42,629 nucleotides of DNA. Source: an uncultured Muribaculaceae bacterium. GTDB lineage: Bacteria; Bacteroidota; Bacteroidia; Bacteroidales; Muribaculaceae. The notes beneath the pieces are model-generated. The model saw nothing but the letters and a program-made list of their open reading frames with translations. It made no database searches and was not told where the DNA came from. The stretch is taken from contig CAJTOB010000026.1 in the NCBI GenBank assembly GCA_910578035.1, positions 1 to 42,629 on the forward strand, written 5' to 3'. Below are positions 30,630 to 38,841 of this stretch, one piece after another. The translations under genes and the position numbers were made by a program. The stretch's first letter is position 1. The number at the start of each line of letters is the position of its first letter.

Positions 30630-31769
30630 ATGAAGAAGACACTCCTCTCCGCTGCTGCCATCGTTTTATTCGGCACAGCTATCGCTAACGCTCAGGCAAT
30701 TGAACAGCCGGGGTTCTTTGACAATGTGTCGATAGGACTCGACGGCGGCGTTACAACACCTATCCATCACAATCCGTTCTTCGGCTCCATGCGTGGTGTC
30801 GCAGGCCTTCACGTTGCAAAGCAGATTACACCGGTATTAGGACTCGGTGCAGAAGGCATTTTCGGAGTCAATACATCATCGTGGAATGGCTTCCGCCACA
30901 GTTCCACGGCCTTCGATAACTCCTATATCGGCGTATATGCTACCGCCGACCTCTTCAATCTGTTCGGAGGCTACCAGTGCTACAAACGCCCGTTCTCTAT
31001 CGATGCTCTTATCGGTACGGGCTGGGGGCACCTCTTTGTGAACAAGGCCAATGGTTCGGACGCCAATTATCTGGGCGTAAAGACCGGTCTTAACTTCAAC
31101 TTCAATGTCAGCGACCACGTTACGCTCGCTCTCAAACCATCGATTACATGGAATATGGGAGGCGGCTACCGCAGATCCGACCTCGACTTCAATGTGAACA
31201 ACGCCGTATTCGACCTCCTTGCAAGTGTGTCGTACACTATCGGCGACGGTTTCCAGTGCGTGCAGCCCTATAACCAGGCCGAAATCGATGCCCTCAACGG
31301 TCAGATTAACAGTCTCCGCGGACAGCTCGACCAGTCGGTGGCAGCCGCCAATGCATGGCAGGCCAAGGCAGATGCTCTGAGCTCTGAACTCGAGACATGC
31401 CGCAACAAGGCTCCCGAGGTTGTGAAGGAAGTGACAAACAAGTACAATTCGGTGCGTTTCGTATTCTTCCGTATCGGTTCGTCGGTTATTACCGCCGACC
31501 AGCGACCGAATGTCGAAATGATTGCCGACTATATGAAGAATCACCCCAAATCGAAAGTTATCGTGAAGGGTTATGCATCGAAAGACGGTAATTACGACTT
31601 CAACATCAAGCTTGCCGCAAACCGTGCCGAATCTGTGAAGAAGATGCTCATCAGCAAGTATGGTATTCCTGCAGACCGCATTCAGGCCGAAGGCGAGGGT
31701 ATCGGACAGATGTTTGATGAAGAATCGTGGAACCGCGTGTCTATCTGTACTCTTGAAGAAGGTAAATAA
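30630..31769 (+). CDS. OmpA family outer-membrane protein
   Basis: 379 residues from the ATG at 30630 (an ATG two codons earlier is possible). Signal peptide (MKKTLLSAAAIVLFGTAIANAQA), an N-terminal beta-barrel of about 190 residues (alternating strands such as HVTLALKPSITWNMGGGY), a coiled-coil linker (about 210-255, EIDALNGQINSLRGQLD...) and a C-terminal OmpA domain (about 265-379). In the latter, VKGYASKDGNYDFN and LAANRAESVKKML hold the Asp and Arg that bind the diaminopimelate of peptidoglycan. It anchors the outer membrane to the wall. Consensus promoter upstream; compound hairpin downstream. Confidence 0.93.
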   Translation: MKKTLLSAAAIVLFGTAIANAQAIEQPGFFDNVSIGLDGGVTTPIHHNPFFGSMRGVAGLHVAKQITPVLGLGAEGIFGVNTSSWNGFRHSSTAFDNSYIGVYATADLFNLFGGYQCYKRPFSIDALIGTGWGHLFVNKANGSDANYLGVKTGLNFNFNVSDHVTLALKPSITWNMGGGYRRSDLDFNVNNAVFDLLASVSYTIGDGFQCVQPYNQAEIDALNGQINSLRGQLDQSVAAANAWQAKADALSSELETCRNKAPEVVKEVTNKYNSVRFVFFRIGSSVITADQRPNVEMIADYMKNHPKSKVIVKGYASKDGNYDFNIKLAANRAESVKKMLISKYGIPADRIQAEGEGIGQMFDEESWNRVSICTLEEGK

Positions 31770-31816
31770 GGTAGTTCCCGCACCCCCGATATAATACACA
31801 ATTACATAACTTACAC

Positions 31817-31868
31817 GACACACTCCCGGCAACGAGGCACTGCGCAGTGACCCGTTGCCGGCTGTGTC
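31817..31868 (+). terminator. Compound hairpin between the OmpA-family gene and the SemiSWEET gene
   Basis: Nested pairing: GACACA (31817-31822) with TGTGTC (31863-31868), CCGGCAACG (31826-31834) with CGTTGCCGG (31853-31861), and at the tip the palindrome CACTGCGCAGTG (31838-31849). After it comes an A/T-rich stretch up to the next ATG. Probably the 3' end of the OmpA-family transcript, possibly leaky to let the downstream gene be read, since no promoter is seen there. Confidence 0.65.
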
Positions 31869-31890
31869 AATTAAAAAATCTTATTTATTT

Positions 31891-32166
31891 ATGAGCGACA
31901 TTTTCATCACAATTATCGGCTATACCGCCAGTATCTGCATGATACTCGGATATATGCCACAGGCTATCGTGACGATAAAGACCCGAGACACCGATGGTAT
32001 AGCTCTGCCTACGTTCTGTATGCTCGGGCTGGGCAGTATTTTCTTTGTAATCCAGGGCCTTGCCCTCGGAAACTGGCCGCTTGTCATCACCAACGTAATC
32101 ACCACCATCTGCTCGGTGATAATCTTCGGCATCAAAATCCACAACGACCGCCACAAGAAAAAATGA
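31891..32166 (+). CDS. SemiSWEET family transporter (PQ-loop)
   Basis: 91 residues from the ATG at 31891, with three membrane helices (about 4-24, 38-58, 64-84). The PQ motif is Pro23-Gln24 in GYMPQAIVTIKTRDTDGIALP, characteristic of bacterial SemiSWEETs, which work as homodimers and move sugars or other small solutes across the inner membrane. The substrate is unknown. It has a lysine-rich C-terminus. Convergent with the M16 protease gene, only 12 bp apart. Confidence 0.9.
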   Translation: MSDIFITIIGYTASICMILGYMPQAIVTIKTRDTDGIALPTFCMLGLGSIFFVIQGLALGNWPLVITNVITTICSVIIFGIKIHNDRHKKK

Positions 32167-32178
32167 CGATTCCGCGGG

Positions 32179-33417
32179 CTATTCTGCAGGAATGAAAGCG
32201 AGTACGGAGGCTTCGGCAAATGCTGAGGCCTCTGTTGCTATCTGGGCGGCGCTGATTGCTTCGATGTTTGCTTCTATTTCGGCATGCGATGATGGCTTCC
32301 CGTAGAAGAGGGTGGCGCGGGCGGCATTTATTACGCTGTTTTCGCGGTTTTCGGAGGCTACGGCGAGTTGCCCGAGATATTGTTTTTTTGCTGCGCGAAG
32401 CCGGTATGGTGTAAGGGCCGAGCCGTCGGCAAGGCGTCGGAAGACTTCGTTGCAAAGGCGTCGGCAGCGACCTACGTCTTCGGCGTCGCAGCCGAAATAG
32501 ACTCCCATATAGCCTGTGGTGCGGAAAAATGCAGTCGATGCCTCCACGTTATAGACCAGACCGCGTTTTTCGCGCAACTCGACATTGAGCAGAGAGTTCA
32601 TGCCGGGTCCACCGGCTATATTTGCCAGAAGGGCAACTGCATGGCGATTCGGCGCATGCAGTCCGGGCGTGCGTATTCCTGTGAGCACGTGAGCCTGGTG
32701 ACAGGGCTGTACTTCCGCAATGTCAAAGCGCTCGCTAACCGCAGTGAGGTCGGCATTCATGGCCGGTGCACTTCCTTCTGCCATCGATGCGAAATGCCTG
32801 TCGACAAGGTTTGCTATCACGCCGGCACTCTGTGGCCCCGAATAGAATGCCACGGAGTTGTCTCTGGTATAGTTGCGGGCAAGAAAATCTCTGCAATCGG
32901 AACTTTTCAGTTTTTCTACAGTTTCAGCCGAGCCTAGAATATTGTGTGCCAGCGGAGTGCCGGCGAGCAATTTCTCTTCAAAAAGGTCGAAGATAGCTTC
33001 GGACGGGTTGTCGAGATATGAGGCAATCTCGTCGAGCACTACCTGGCGCTCTTTGTCGAGCTCCCGCTCCGGGAACTGTGAGTTTTGGGCAAGGTCGGCA
33101 ATGAGTTCGACAGCGCGTGCTGCATTCGAGCCGGGAAAGAGGCTGTAGACAACGGTCTCTTCCTTTGATGTATAGGCGTTGAGTTCGCCTCCTATAGACT
33201 CCATGCGGTTTATGATGTGCCACGACGAGCGCCGCAGTGTGCCCTTGAATATGGTATGTTCGACAAAGTGCGCCAGACCTTCCTCAGCCCGGGTCTCTGC
33301 GGCGCTGCCTGCGCCAACGGCGAGGCCGAATATTCCTGCGGCCGCGCCTCGGGCGTGCACATGCACCAGGCGCATGCCGCAGGGTGTTACGATTAGTTGC
33401 GGTGTCAGTCGTGCCAT
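32179..33417 (-). CDS. M16 family zinc metallopeptidase (insulinase-like)
   Basis: 412 residues, two M16 domains. The inverted zinc motif HFVEH is at 50-54 (HFVEHTIFKGT), with the third ligand Glu130 in VVLDEI, so the N-terminal domain should be active. The C-terminal half contains GGPGMNSLLNVELREKRGLVYNV, a signature of the mitochondrial-processing-peptidase-like group. There is no signal peptide, so it is probably cytoplasmic. Its start overlaps the last 13 bp of ispG, so it is the last gene of the trpS-rpoN operon. Confidence 0.93.
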   Translation of the reverse strand: MARLTPQLIVTPCGMRLVHVHARGAAAGIFGLAVGAGSAAETRAEEGLAHFVEHTIFKGTLRRSSWHIINRMESIGGELNAYTSKEETVVYSLFPGSNAARAVELIADLAQNSQFPERELDKERQVVLDEIASYLDNPSEAIFDLFEEKLLAGTPLAHNILGSAETVEKLKSSDCRDFLARNYTRDNSVAFYSGPQSAGVIANLVDRHFASMAEGSAPAMNADLTAVSERFDIAEVQPCHQAHVLTGIRTPGLHAPNRHAVALLANIAGGPGMNSLLNVELREKRGLVYNVEASTAFFRTTGYMGVYFGCDAEDVGRCRRLCNEVFRRLADGSALTPYRLRAAKKQYLGQLAVASENRENSVINAARATLFYGKPSSHAEIEANIEAISAAQIATEASAFAEASVLAFIPAE

Positions 33418-34991
33418 TGACCGTCGGCTTTGATAAGGTCTATGAGCCGGTCGAGAGCCTTGTCGGAACTGATATTTTTCTCAACGCATTCGATGCCACG
33501 GTAGAGGCTTACAGTTCCGGCTCCTGCGCCGACATATCCGTAGTCGGCGCCGGCCATTTCGCCCGGACCGTTGACAATGCAGCCCATTACGGCTATTTTG
33601 AGGTGGCTCAGGTGTGAACATGCGGCTTTTACACGTTCGAGTACTTCAGGAAGAGCGTAAAGGGTGCGTCCGCAGCCGGGGCATGCCACGATTTCGGCTT
33701 TGAAGCGCCGGAGACCAGCCGCCTGTATGATGTCGCGGCAGATTTCGGCGGCTTCTTCGTCGGTCAGCGCAGGCGAGGATATGCCGATGGCGTCCTGGTA
33801 GCCGTCGAGCAGTATTGTGCCGAGGTCTATGGCGGCTGCAAGAGCTACGTCTTCTTTAGAAGTAATTTCGGGGTAGTGCGCTATGGCAATGGCGGGTCTG
33901 TCGTCGGTCAGCTTGCTGAAGAATTCGCGCAGGGTGCCTATCCGGTCTCCCTCAGAGGCGATTTTGACATGAACGTCGGACGCCCCGAGGGCGGCCTGCC
34001 GGCTTATTATGCCGGTTGGTTGCAGAGCGCCGATGCCGAGGCTTTCGCAGGCAGTGCTCGGGCGGCGTCTGGCTGCGCGTCCGCGCTGCTGAGGCCATTT
34101 GAGCGAGCCGTCGGCGCCGACGCGAATTTCCATATGCTCTACTATGGCACGGGCAACGGGTATCTCGTTTTCAGGGTCTTCGCTGAGCGATACACGTATC
34201 GTGTCGCCGATGCCGTCGGCGAGCAAGTAGCCTATTCCTACGGCCGATTTGATGCGTCCTTCGCGGGCGTTTCCGGCCTCGGTTACACCGAGGTGCAAGG
34301 GATAGTGCATGTCTTCGGCTTCCATGCGCTCTACGAGCAGGCGCACCGTATCTGTCATCACGGGTACGTCGGAGGCCTTGATGGATATTACAACGTTGCC
34401 GAAGCCGGTAGCCTGGCAGATACGCAGATATTCGAGGGCGGACTGCACCATGCCTTCGGCCCCGTCGCCATATCGGCTCATTATGCGATCGCTGAGCGAG
34501 CCGTGGTTCACGCCGATGCGGATAGCGGTGCCGTGTTCGCGGCAAAGCTCGAGGAAGGGTATGAATTTATCGCGTATTTTGTCGAGTTCGGCGGCATATT
34601 CCTCGTCGGTAAACTCCATTTTTCGGAAAGTGCGCCCCGGGTCGAAGAAGTTTCCGGGGTTTATGCGCACTTTTTCCACATGGGTGGCGGCTTCGAATGC
34701 GGCGGCAGGATTGAAGTGTATGTCGGCTACCAGGGGTACATTGCAGCCGGCGGCGCGCACGGCGGCGTGTATGTCGGCCAGCTTTTGTGCGTGAGCCACG
34801 CCCTGGGCGGTAAGGCGCACCAGTTCGGCGCCGGCAGCGGCTATCGACAGTGTCTGCGCGGCAGATGCCTCGACGTCGAGTGTCGGCGTGGTGGTCATAG
34901 ACTGCAGGCGCACAGGGTTGGCACCCCCGATAGCGGTGTCTCCTACGCGCACTTCGACGGTATTCCGGCGGAATTTATCGTATTTGCTCAT
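33405..34991 (-). CDS. ispG: 4-hydroxy-3-methylbut-2-en-1-yl diphosphate synthase IspG (GcpE)
   Basis: Penultimate enzyme of the MEP isoprenoid pathway, converting MEcPP to HMBPP with a [4Fe-4S] cluster. 528 residues. TIM-barrel domain 1-285 (PVRLQSMTTTPT, VADIHFNPAAAFEA, INPGNFFD, IRIGVNHGSLSDR, LHLGVTEAG), then a shortened central domain, then the reductase-like C-terminal domain with cluster ligands Cys437 and Cys440 (ACPGCGR), Cys471 (VMGCIVNGPGE) and Glu478. Three-domain IspG of Bacteroidota are usually around 600 residues, so the insert (about 290-425) is compact. Supplies undecaprenyl phosphate used by MraY. Lies 20 bp after purE and overlaps the M16 gene. Confidence 0.96.
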   Translation of the reverse strand: MSKYDKFRRNTVEVRVGDTAIGGANPVRLQSMTTTPTLDVEASAAQTLSIAAAGAELVRLTAQGVAHAQKLADIHAAVRAAGCNVPLVADIHFNPAAAFEAATHVEKVRINPGNFFDPGRTFRKMEFTDEEYAAELDKIRDKFIPFLELCREHGTAIRIGVNHGSLSDRIMSRYGDGAEGMVQSALEYLRICQATGFGNVVISIKASDVPVMTDTVRLLVERMEAEDMHYPLHLGVTEAGNAREGRIKSAVGIGYLLADGIGDTIRVSLSEDPENEIPVARAIVEHMEIRVGADGSLKWPQQRGRAARRRPSTACESLGIGALQPTGIISRQAALGASDVHVKIASEGDRIGTLREFFSKLTDDRPAIAIAHYPEITSKEDVALAAAIDLGTILLDGYQDAIGISSPALTDEEAAEICRDIIQAAGLRRFKAEIVACPGCGRTLYALPEVLERVKAACSHLSHLKIAVMGCIVNGPGEMAGADYGYVGAGAGTVSLYRGIECVEKNISSDKALDRLIDLIKADGQWHD

Positions 34992-35011
34992 TCGGTTTGA
35001 AAGGTGCTAAA

Positions 35012-35518
35012 TCAGCATTTGAATCTGTAGTCGGCAATCTGCGCCAGATCGGCATCAGCTTTTTCTACTTTTGCAGAGAGCGATGCGCAGTATACCTTGT
35101 AGCGGGCGGCCAGTTCGGGGTCTGAGAGTGCGAGAATGCGCACTGCAAGCACGGCGGCATTGAGCCCTGCTCCGATTCCTACGGTTGCCGTGGGAATTCC
35201 GGGAGGCATCTGGATAATTGAGAGTAGTGCGTCGACGCCGTCGAGGGTCGATGCTATGGGCAGGCCGATGACGGGTAGTTCTGTCAAGGCTGCTATGACG
35301 CCTGGAAGGGCTGCGGCCATGCCTGCGGCTGCAATTATCACCTTTACACCACGGCCGGATGCCTCGGTTGCATATTTTTCAACGGCGGCCGGAGTGCGGT
35401 GTGCACTGAGCGCATGCATTTCGAAAGGCACTTCCATCTGTTCGAGGAAGTCGGCCGTTTTGCGGAGAACGGGCAGATCGGATGTGCTGCCCATGATTAT
35501 ACTTACTGTAGGAGACAT
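35012..35518 (-). CDS. purE: N5-carboxyaminoimidazole ribonucleotide mutase PurE
   Basis: Purine synthesis enzyme that moves the carboxyl group of N5-CAIR to give CAIR. 168 residues. MGSTSDLP (9-16) and SAHRTP (38-43) form the active site; AAAGMAAALPGVIAALT and SIIQMPPGIPTATVG are the other conserved segments, all intact for the class I, PurK-dependent mutase. Located in the trpS-rpoN operon; upstream 49 bp contain a heptad array next to its ATG, downstream 20 bp to ispG. Confidence 0.96.
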   Translation of the reverse strand: MSPTVSIIMGSTSDLPVLRKTADFLEQMEVPFEMHALSAHRTPAAVEKYATEASGRGVKVIIAAAGMAAALPGVIAALTELPVIGLPIASTLDGVDALLSIIQMPPGIPTATVGIGAGLNAAVLAVRILALSDPELAARYKVYCASLSAKVEKADADLAQIADYRFKC

Positions 35519-35522
35519 TTTT

Positions 35523-35550
35523 AAGTGATAAGTATTAAGTGATAAGTAAT
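35523..35550. repeat. AAGNNNN heptad array before purE
   Basis: Four consecutive 7-bp units, AAGTGAT, AAGTATT, AAGTGAT, AAGTAAT, begin 4 bp from the purE start on the plus-strand reading. No inverted partner is visible in the 49-bp gap. The theme is close to that of the ftsA-ftsZ gap. Confidence 0.75.
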
Positions 35551-35567
35551 AGTGAGGTTTGGCCCGC

Positions 35568-36215
35568 TTACAGCACTTGCGGAGTTATGTTGAGGAAGAT
35601 GAGTTCGACGGTAAAACCGAGAGTGGCGCCAGCGAGGGTCTGGAGGACGGTGTGCTTGTTGAGATATAGTCTCGCCCAGGCCACGAGTCCGAGCACCAGA
35701 AAAGCCGCGCATATCCATACCAGAGGAGCCGAAATGATGAGTCCGCGTTGTGCCATCCAAAAGATTATGCCGGCAAGGCCTCCCATGGCGCCTGTGTGCG
35801 CGCTTATTTTCCACCATTGTGTCACAAGCAGCGAAATGGCCGAGACCATTGCGGCGGCAAGGTAGAAGTTCTGAATCCAGTAGGGAGCCCGCAGGTAGCG
35901 CACGAAGAATGCAGCGCCGATATAACACAATATCGTTGCGCAGAAAGGAGCGGTGCGTTCGTTGCGGTTGCTGATTGCGACGTCGCTTACTTTACCCATT
36001 CGAATGAGTATCAGAATCACAAGCATCGGAATAATGGCTGTGATGAAAGCCACACCGGCCGTAGCCCATATTTTGGGCGATGTTGGCAGCAGGCACATCG
36101 GAGTGAGCGTCAGGGCTGCAATCATGGCGTAGCTCGGCAGGAGCATTGGAGAGAAGACGTCGCTGAGGACGTGTGCGGCGACCGAGGCCACAGTTCTTTT
36201 GTTATTGTTCTTCAT
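35568..36215 (-). CDS. PAP2-like integral membrane protein
   Basis: 215 residues from the ATG at 36215 (MKNNNKRTV), about six membrane helices. It has degenerate phosphatidic-acid-phosphatase type 2 motifs: SNRNERTAPF in place of K-x6-RP, SAHTGAMGG in place of PSGH, and ARLYLNKHTVLQTLAG in place of SR-x5-H-x3-D, where the last Asp is missing. Bacteroidota carry many such proteins; whether this one is an active lipid phosphatase (for example on undecaprenyl pyrophosphate) is uncertain. The start overlaps the 3' end of rpoN by 14 bp, so they are coupled. An upstream ATG at 36254 gives an atypical extension and is less likely. Confidence 0.78.
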   Translation of the reverse strand: MKNNNKRTVASVAAHVLSDVFSPMLLPSYAMIAALTLTPMCLLPTSPKIWATAGVAFITAIIPMLVILILIRMGKVSDVAISNRNERTAPFCATILCYIGAAFFVRYLRAPYWIQNFYLAAAMVSAISLLVTQWWKISAHTGAMGGLAGIIFWMAQRGLIISAPLVWICAAFLVLGLVAWARLYLNKHTVLQTLAGATLGFTVELIFLNITPQVL

Positions 36216-37662
36216 TGCGGTATGTTTTGCGCAGTCGTGCCACGGGGTAGCCAAGCCTTTCGCGGTATTTGGCTACTGTGCGGCGCGCTATATCGAATCC
36301 TTGCATCTGAAGCGACTCCTGGATAGCCTGGTCGCTGAGAGGATTTTTTTTATTTTCACCTTCTATAAGCCCTCTGATAGCCTCTGTGATGCGGTGGGCG
36401 GAGGCTCCGGAGTCGTCTTTCGGATGTTCGTTGAAGAAAAATTTCAACGGGTACATGCCATGGGGTGTGAGTATGTATTTTCCGGCCACCGCCCTCGAAA
36501 TCACAGACATATCAAGGCCTGTCGCCGCCGATACGTCTTTGAGAATCATCGGCTTTATTAGTGCTCGGTCGCCGGTGGCGAAAAATTCGTGCTGAATTTT
36601 CACGATGACCTCGGCAATCAGAGTGAGAGTATCGGCCCGCAGTTCGGCCAGGCGTATGAAAGTAGCCGCTTCGTCGCGTTTGCTGCGTATGAAGGCTCTT
36701 GCGGCAGCCAGAGACGACGAAGTTCCGCCTGCGGGGTCTATTGTGAAACTGTCTTCAATGCCCAGACGGGTGCGCCGTCCGGCCAGCTGAACTGTAAATG
36801 TGCCGTCGCTGTGGTCGTAGTCGAGCACGAAGTCGGGTGTGATATGTCGGGCGCGAGTGTCGGCGCCGCCTGTTTCGAGCGCCGCTGCCGGGCGTGGGTT
36901 CAGGCTAAGTATAAGGTCGAGAGCCTTGGCGAGTGTTGGCGTGTCGGTGTCGAGGGCGGCCGCAAGACGGTCGTAGTGTTTCTTTGAGAAGAGGTCGAAA
37001 TGGTCTGTCAGAATGCGGCGAGCGAGTTCTGCGGTGTCAGAGTCCGGGCGGCGGTCGAGTTGCAGCAGGAGACAGTCGCGAAGGTCTACGGCGCCTATTC
37101 CGGCTGGGTCGAGGTGACGCACGGCGTCAAAAGCGCGCTGCATCTGTGTATGCGTCGGTGTCAAGCCCTCGGCAATGGCCAGGTCATCGGCGATGTCGTC
37201 GAGCGGCCGAGTCAGGTAGCCGTTGGAATCGAGGTTGCCTATGATGTAGCTTCCTATTTTGAGCTCTTGGGCAGAAAGTTCGCTTTCGGCGGCCAGACGC
37301 CGCAGCAGAATTTCGAAAGCAGATTCAGATTCGTCGGCTGCGAGGGCAATGGCGTCGACGCCGAAGTCGTCGGGGCTGCTGTTGCGGGCGTCGTAGCGGT
37401 AGGAGGGGAGGTCGTCGGCTGCATAGTCGGCCATCTGCAGCTGTTCGGCTGTCTCGCTGAAGTCGTTTCCGGGCTCTTCGGCCACCGGCGCATCGTCGAT
37501 AGCCTCGAGTGCCGGATTGTCGTCGAGTTGTCGGCGTATTTCCTCGTCGAATTCGGGCGCGGACATCTCCAGCATGCGCCCTAACACTACATTGTGTATG
37601 TTGAGGCGCTGCTGCAGACGTTGTTGCTGCTCCATGCGGAGCGATTCCTTGCCCGAAGCCAT
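36202..37662 (-). CDS. rpoN: RNA polymerase sigma-54 factor RpoN
   Basis: Alternative sigma factor needing AAA+ enhancer-binding activators and recognising -24/-12 promoters. 486 residues. Region I is Gln/Leu-rich (EQQQRLQQRLNIHNVVLGRMLEM, in residues 11-33) and interacts with activators; an acidic region II follows (about 60-110); the core-binding domain and helix-turn-helix come next; the RpoN box ARRTVAKYRE is intact at 459-468. Start could also be the Met at residue 10. No enhancer-binding protein gene is in the window. Lies 12 bp after trpS and overlaps the PAP2-like gene. Confidence 0.97.
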   Translation of the reverse strand: MASGKESLRMEQQQRLQQRLNIHNVVLGRMLEMSAPEFDEEIRRQLDDNPALEAIDDAPVAEEPGNDFSETAEQLQMADYAADDLPSYRYDARNSSPDDFGVDAIALAADESESAFEILLRRLAAESELSAQELKIGSYIIGNLDSNGYLTRPLDDIADDLAIAEGLTPTHTQMQRAFDAVRHLDPAGIGAVDLRDCLLLQLDRRPDSDTAELARRILTDHFDLFSKKHYDRLAAALDTDTPTLAKALDLILSLNPRPAAALETGGADTRARHITPDFVLDYDHSDGTFTVQLAGRRTRLGIEDSFTIDPAGGTSSSLAAARAFIRSKRDEAATFIRLAELRADTLTLIAEVIVKIQHEFFATGDRALIKPMILKDVSAATGLDMSVISRAVAGKYILTPHGMYPLKFFFNEHPKDDSGASAHRITEAIRGLIEGENKKNPLSDQAIQESLQMQGFDIARRTVAKYRERLGYPVARLRKTYRNEEQ

Positions 37663-37674
37663 CGGAAGAGCGGT

Positions 37675-38748
37675 TTAGAATTTTCGTATGCCCATTATGG
37701 AGCGCATTTCGGCGAGTGTTTCCGAAGCGCGCGCACGGGCTTTTTCGGCGCCTTCGCGCACCACTCGTGAAATATATGCCTCATCGGCCAGAATGTCGTT
37801 CACACGTTCGCGAATCGGGGTGGTGATGGCGAGAATGTCTTCGGCAAGCTGCTTTTTGAGGTCGCCGTAGCGGATAGAGCAGTCTGCGTATGCGTCGCGG
37901 AATTGGGTGACTATTTCGGGCTTCGAGGTAAGTTCCAGGAGCGAGAATAGATTGGCAACGGGTTCGCTCATAGGAGAATTCGGGCCCTGGGGGCCTTCGT
38001 CGGTTACGGCGCGCATCACCTTCTTGCGCAGAGCCTTTGGCTCGTCTACGAGGTATATGCAGTTGCCTTCGCTCTTGCCCATTTTGCCGGAGCCGTCGAG
38101 ACCGGGCACCTTCACAGGCTTGCCGCCGGTAAGGTCGAAGTCGGTGGGCTCAGGGAAGAAATCGACGCCATAGAAGCTGTTGAAGCGTCGTGCGAAGCGG
38201 CGTGTAAGTTCGAGGTGCTGCAGCTGGTCTTTGCCTACGGGTACCTTTGTGGCTTTCTGGATAAGAATGTCGCAGGCCATGAGGGTGGGGTAGGTGAGGA
38301 GGCCGGCGTTGACGCGCTTGTTGGTCTCGGCTCCGATGATTTCCTTTTCGAAGGCCTCGTCGTTATCGTCGTCTCCTGCCTTGATGCCGAGCGCTTTGCG
38401 GGCTTTGTCTTTGAAAGATGTCGTGCGCATGAGTTCGCCGATACCTACATGCATGTTGAGCAGCAGATACATTTCTGAAATTTCGGGAACATCGCTCTGC
38501 ACGAATATGGTAGCCTTCTCGGGGTCAATGCCTGCGGCAAGATATTCGGCCAGAATGCTCTTTACGTTGGCATGGAGCTGGTCGGGGTCGGGGTTTGTGG
38601 TGAGGGCGTGGAGGTCGGCTATGAAGAAGTTGCAGTCGTGTTCGCCCTGCAGGGTCACAAATTTCTTGAGGGCGCCGAAGTAGTTGCCCAGATGGAGGTT
38701 TCCGGTAGAGCGTATGCCGCTCAGTATTATTTCTTTCTTTTCGCTCAT
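37675..38748 (-). CDS. trpS: Tryptophan--tRNA ligase
   Basis: Charges tRNA-Trp. 357 residues, class I synthetase. The HIGH motif appears as GNLHLGNY (16-23) and KMSKS as KMGKS (222-226, SGKMGKSEGN), a normal variant for this enzyme. GIRSTGNLHLG and DLHALT are typical. An insertion with Asp-rich GIKAGDDDND (121-130) is seen in Bacteroidota forms. First gene of the operon trpS-rpoN-PAP2-like-purE-ispG-M16, behind a near-consensus promoter. Confidence 0.97.
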   Translation of the reverse strand: MSEKKEIILSGIRSTGNLHLGNYFGALKKFVTLQGEHDCNFFIADLHALTTNPDPDQLHANVKSILAEYLAAGIDPEKATIFVQSDVPEISEMYLLLNMHVGIGELMRTTSFKDKARKALGIKAGDDDNDEAFEKEIIGAETNKRVNAGLLTYPTLMACDILIQKATKVPVGKDQLQHLELTRRFARRFNSFYGVDFFPEPTDFDLTGGKPVKVPGLDGSGKMGKSEGNCIYLVDEPKALRKKVMRAVTDEGPQGPNSPMSEPVANLFSLLELTSKPEIVTQFRDAYADCSIRYGDLKKQLAEDILAITTPIRERVNDILADEAYISRVVREGAEKARARASETLAEMRSIMGIRKF

Positions 38749-38757
38749 GATATTCTG

Positions 38758-38774
38758 TGTAGTTTTAAACTACA
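38758..38774. promoter_or_regulatory. Palindrome at the predicted trpS transcription start
   Basis: TGTAGTTT and AAACTACA, perfect 8-bp arms around one base. It starts inside the -7 element and covers the predicted start, so it could be an operator or form a small leader hairpin. It is too short to exclude chance. Confidence 0.35.
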
Positions 38775-38804
38775 AAATTACTAAAACAAGTTATAAGACA
38801 CAAA
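38773..38804 (-). promoter_or_regulatory. Near-consensus promoter of the trpS-rpoN operon
   Basis: On the minus strand TTTG (38804-38801), 20 bp, TAATTTTG (38780-38773). Predicted start near 38766, leader about 18 nt. Confidence 0.8.
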
Positions 38805-38841
38805 CGAGACGCAACAAATCCATGTGGCCGCTAATTCGGCA

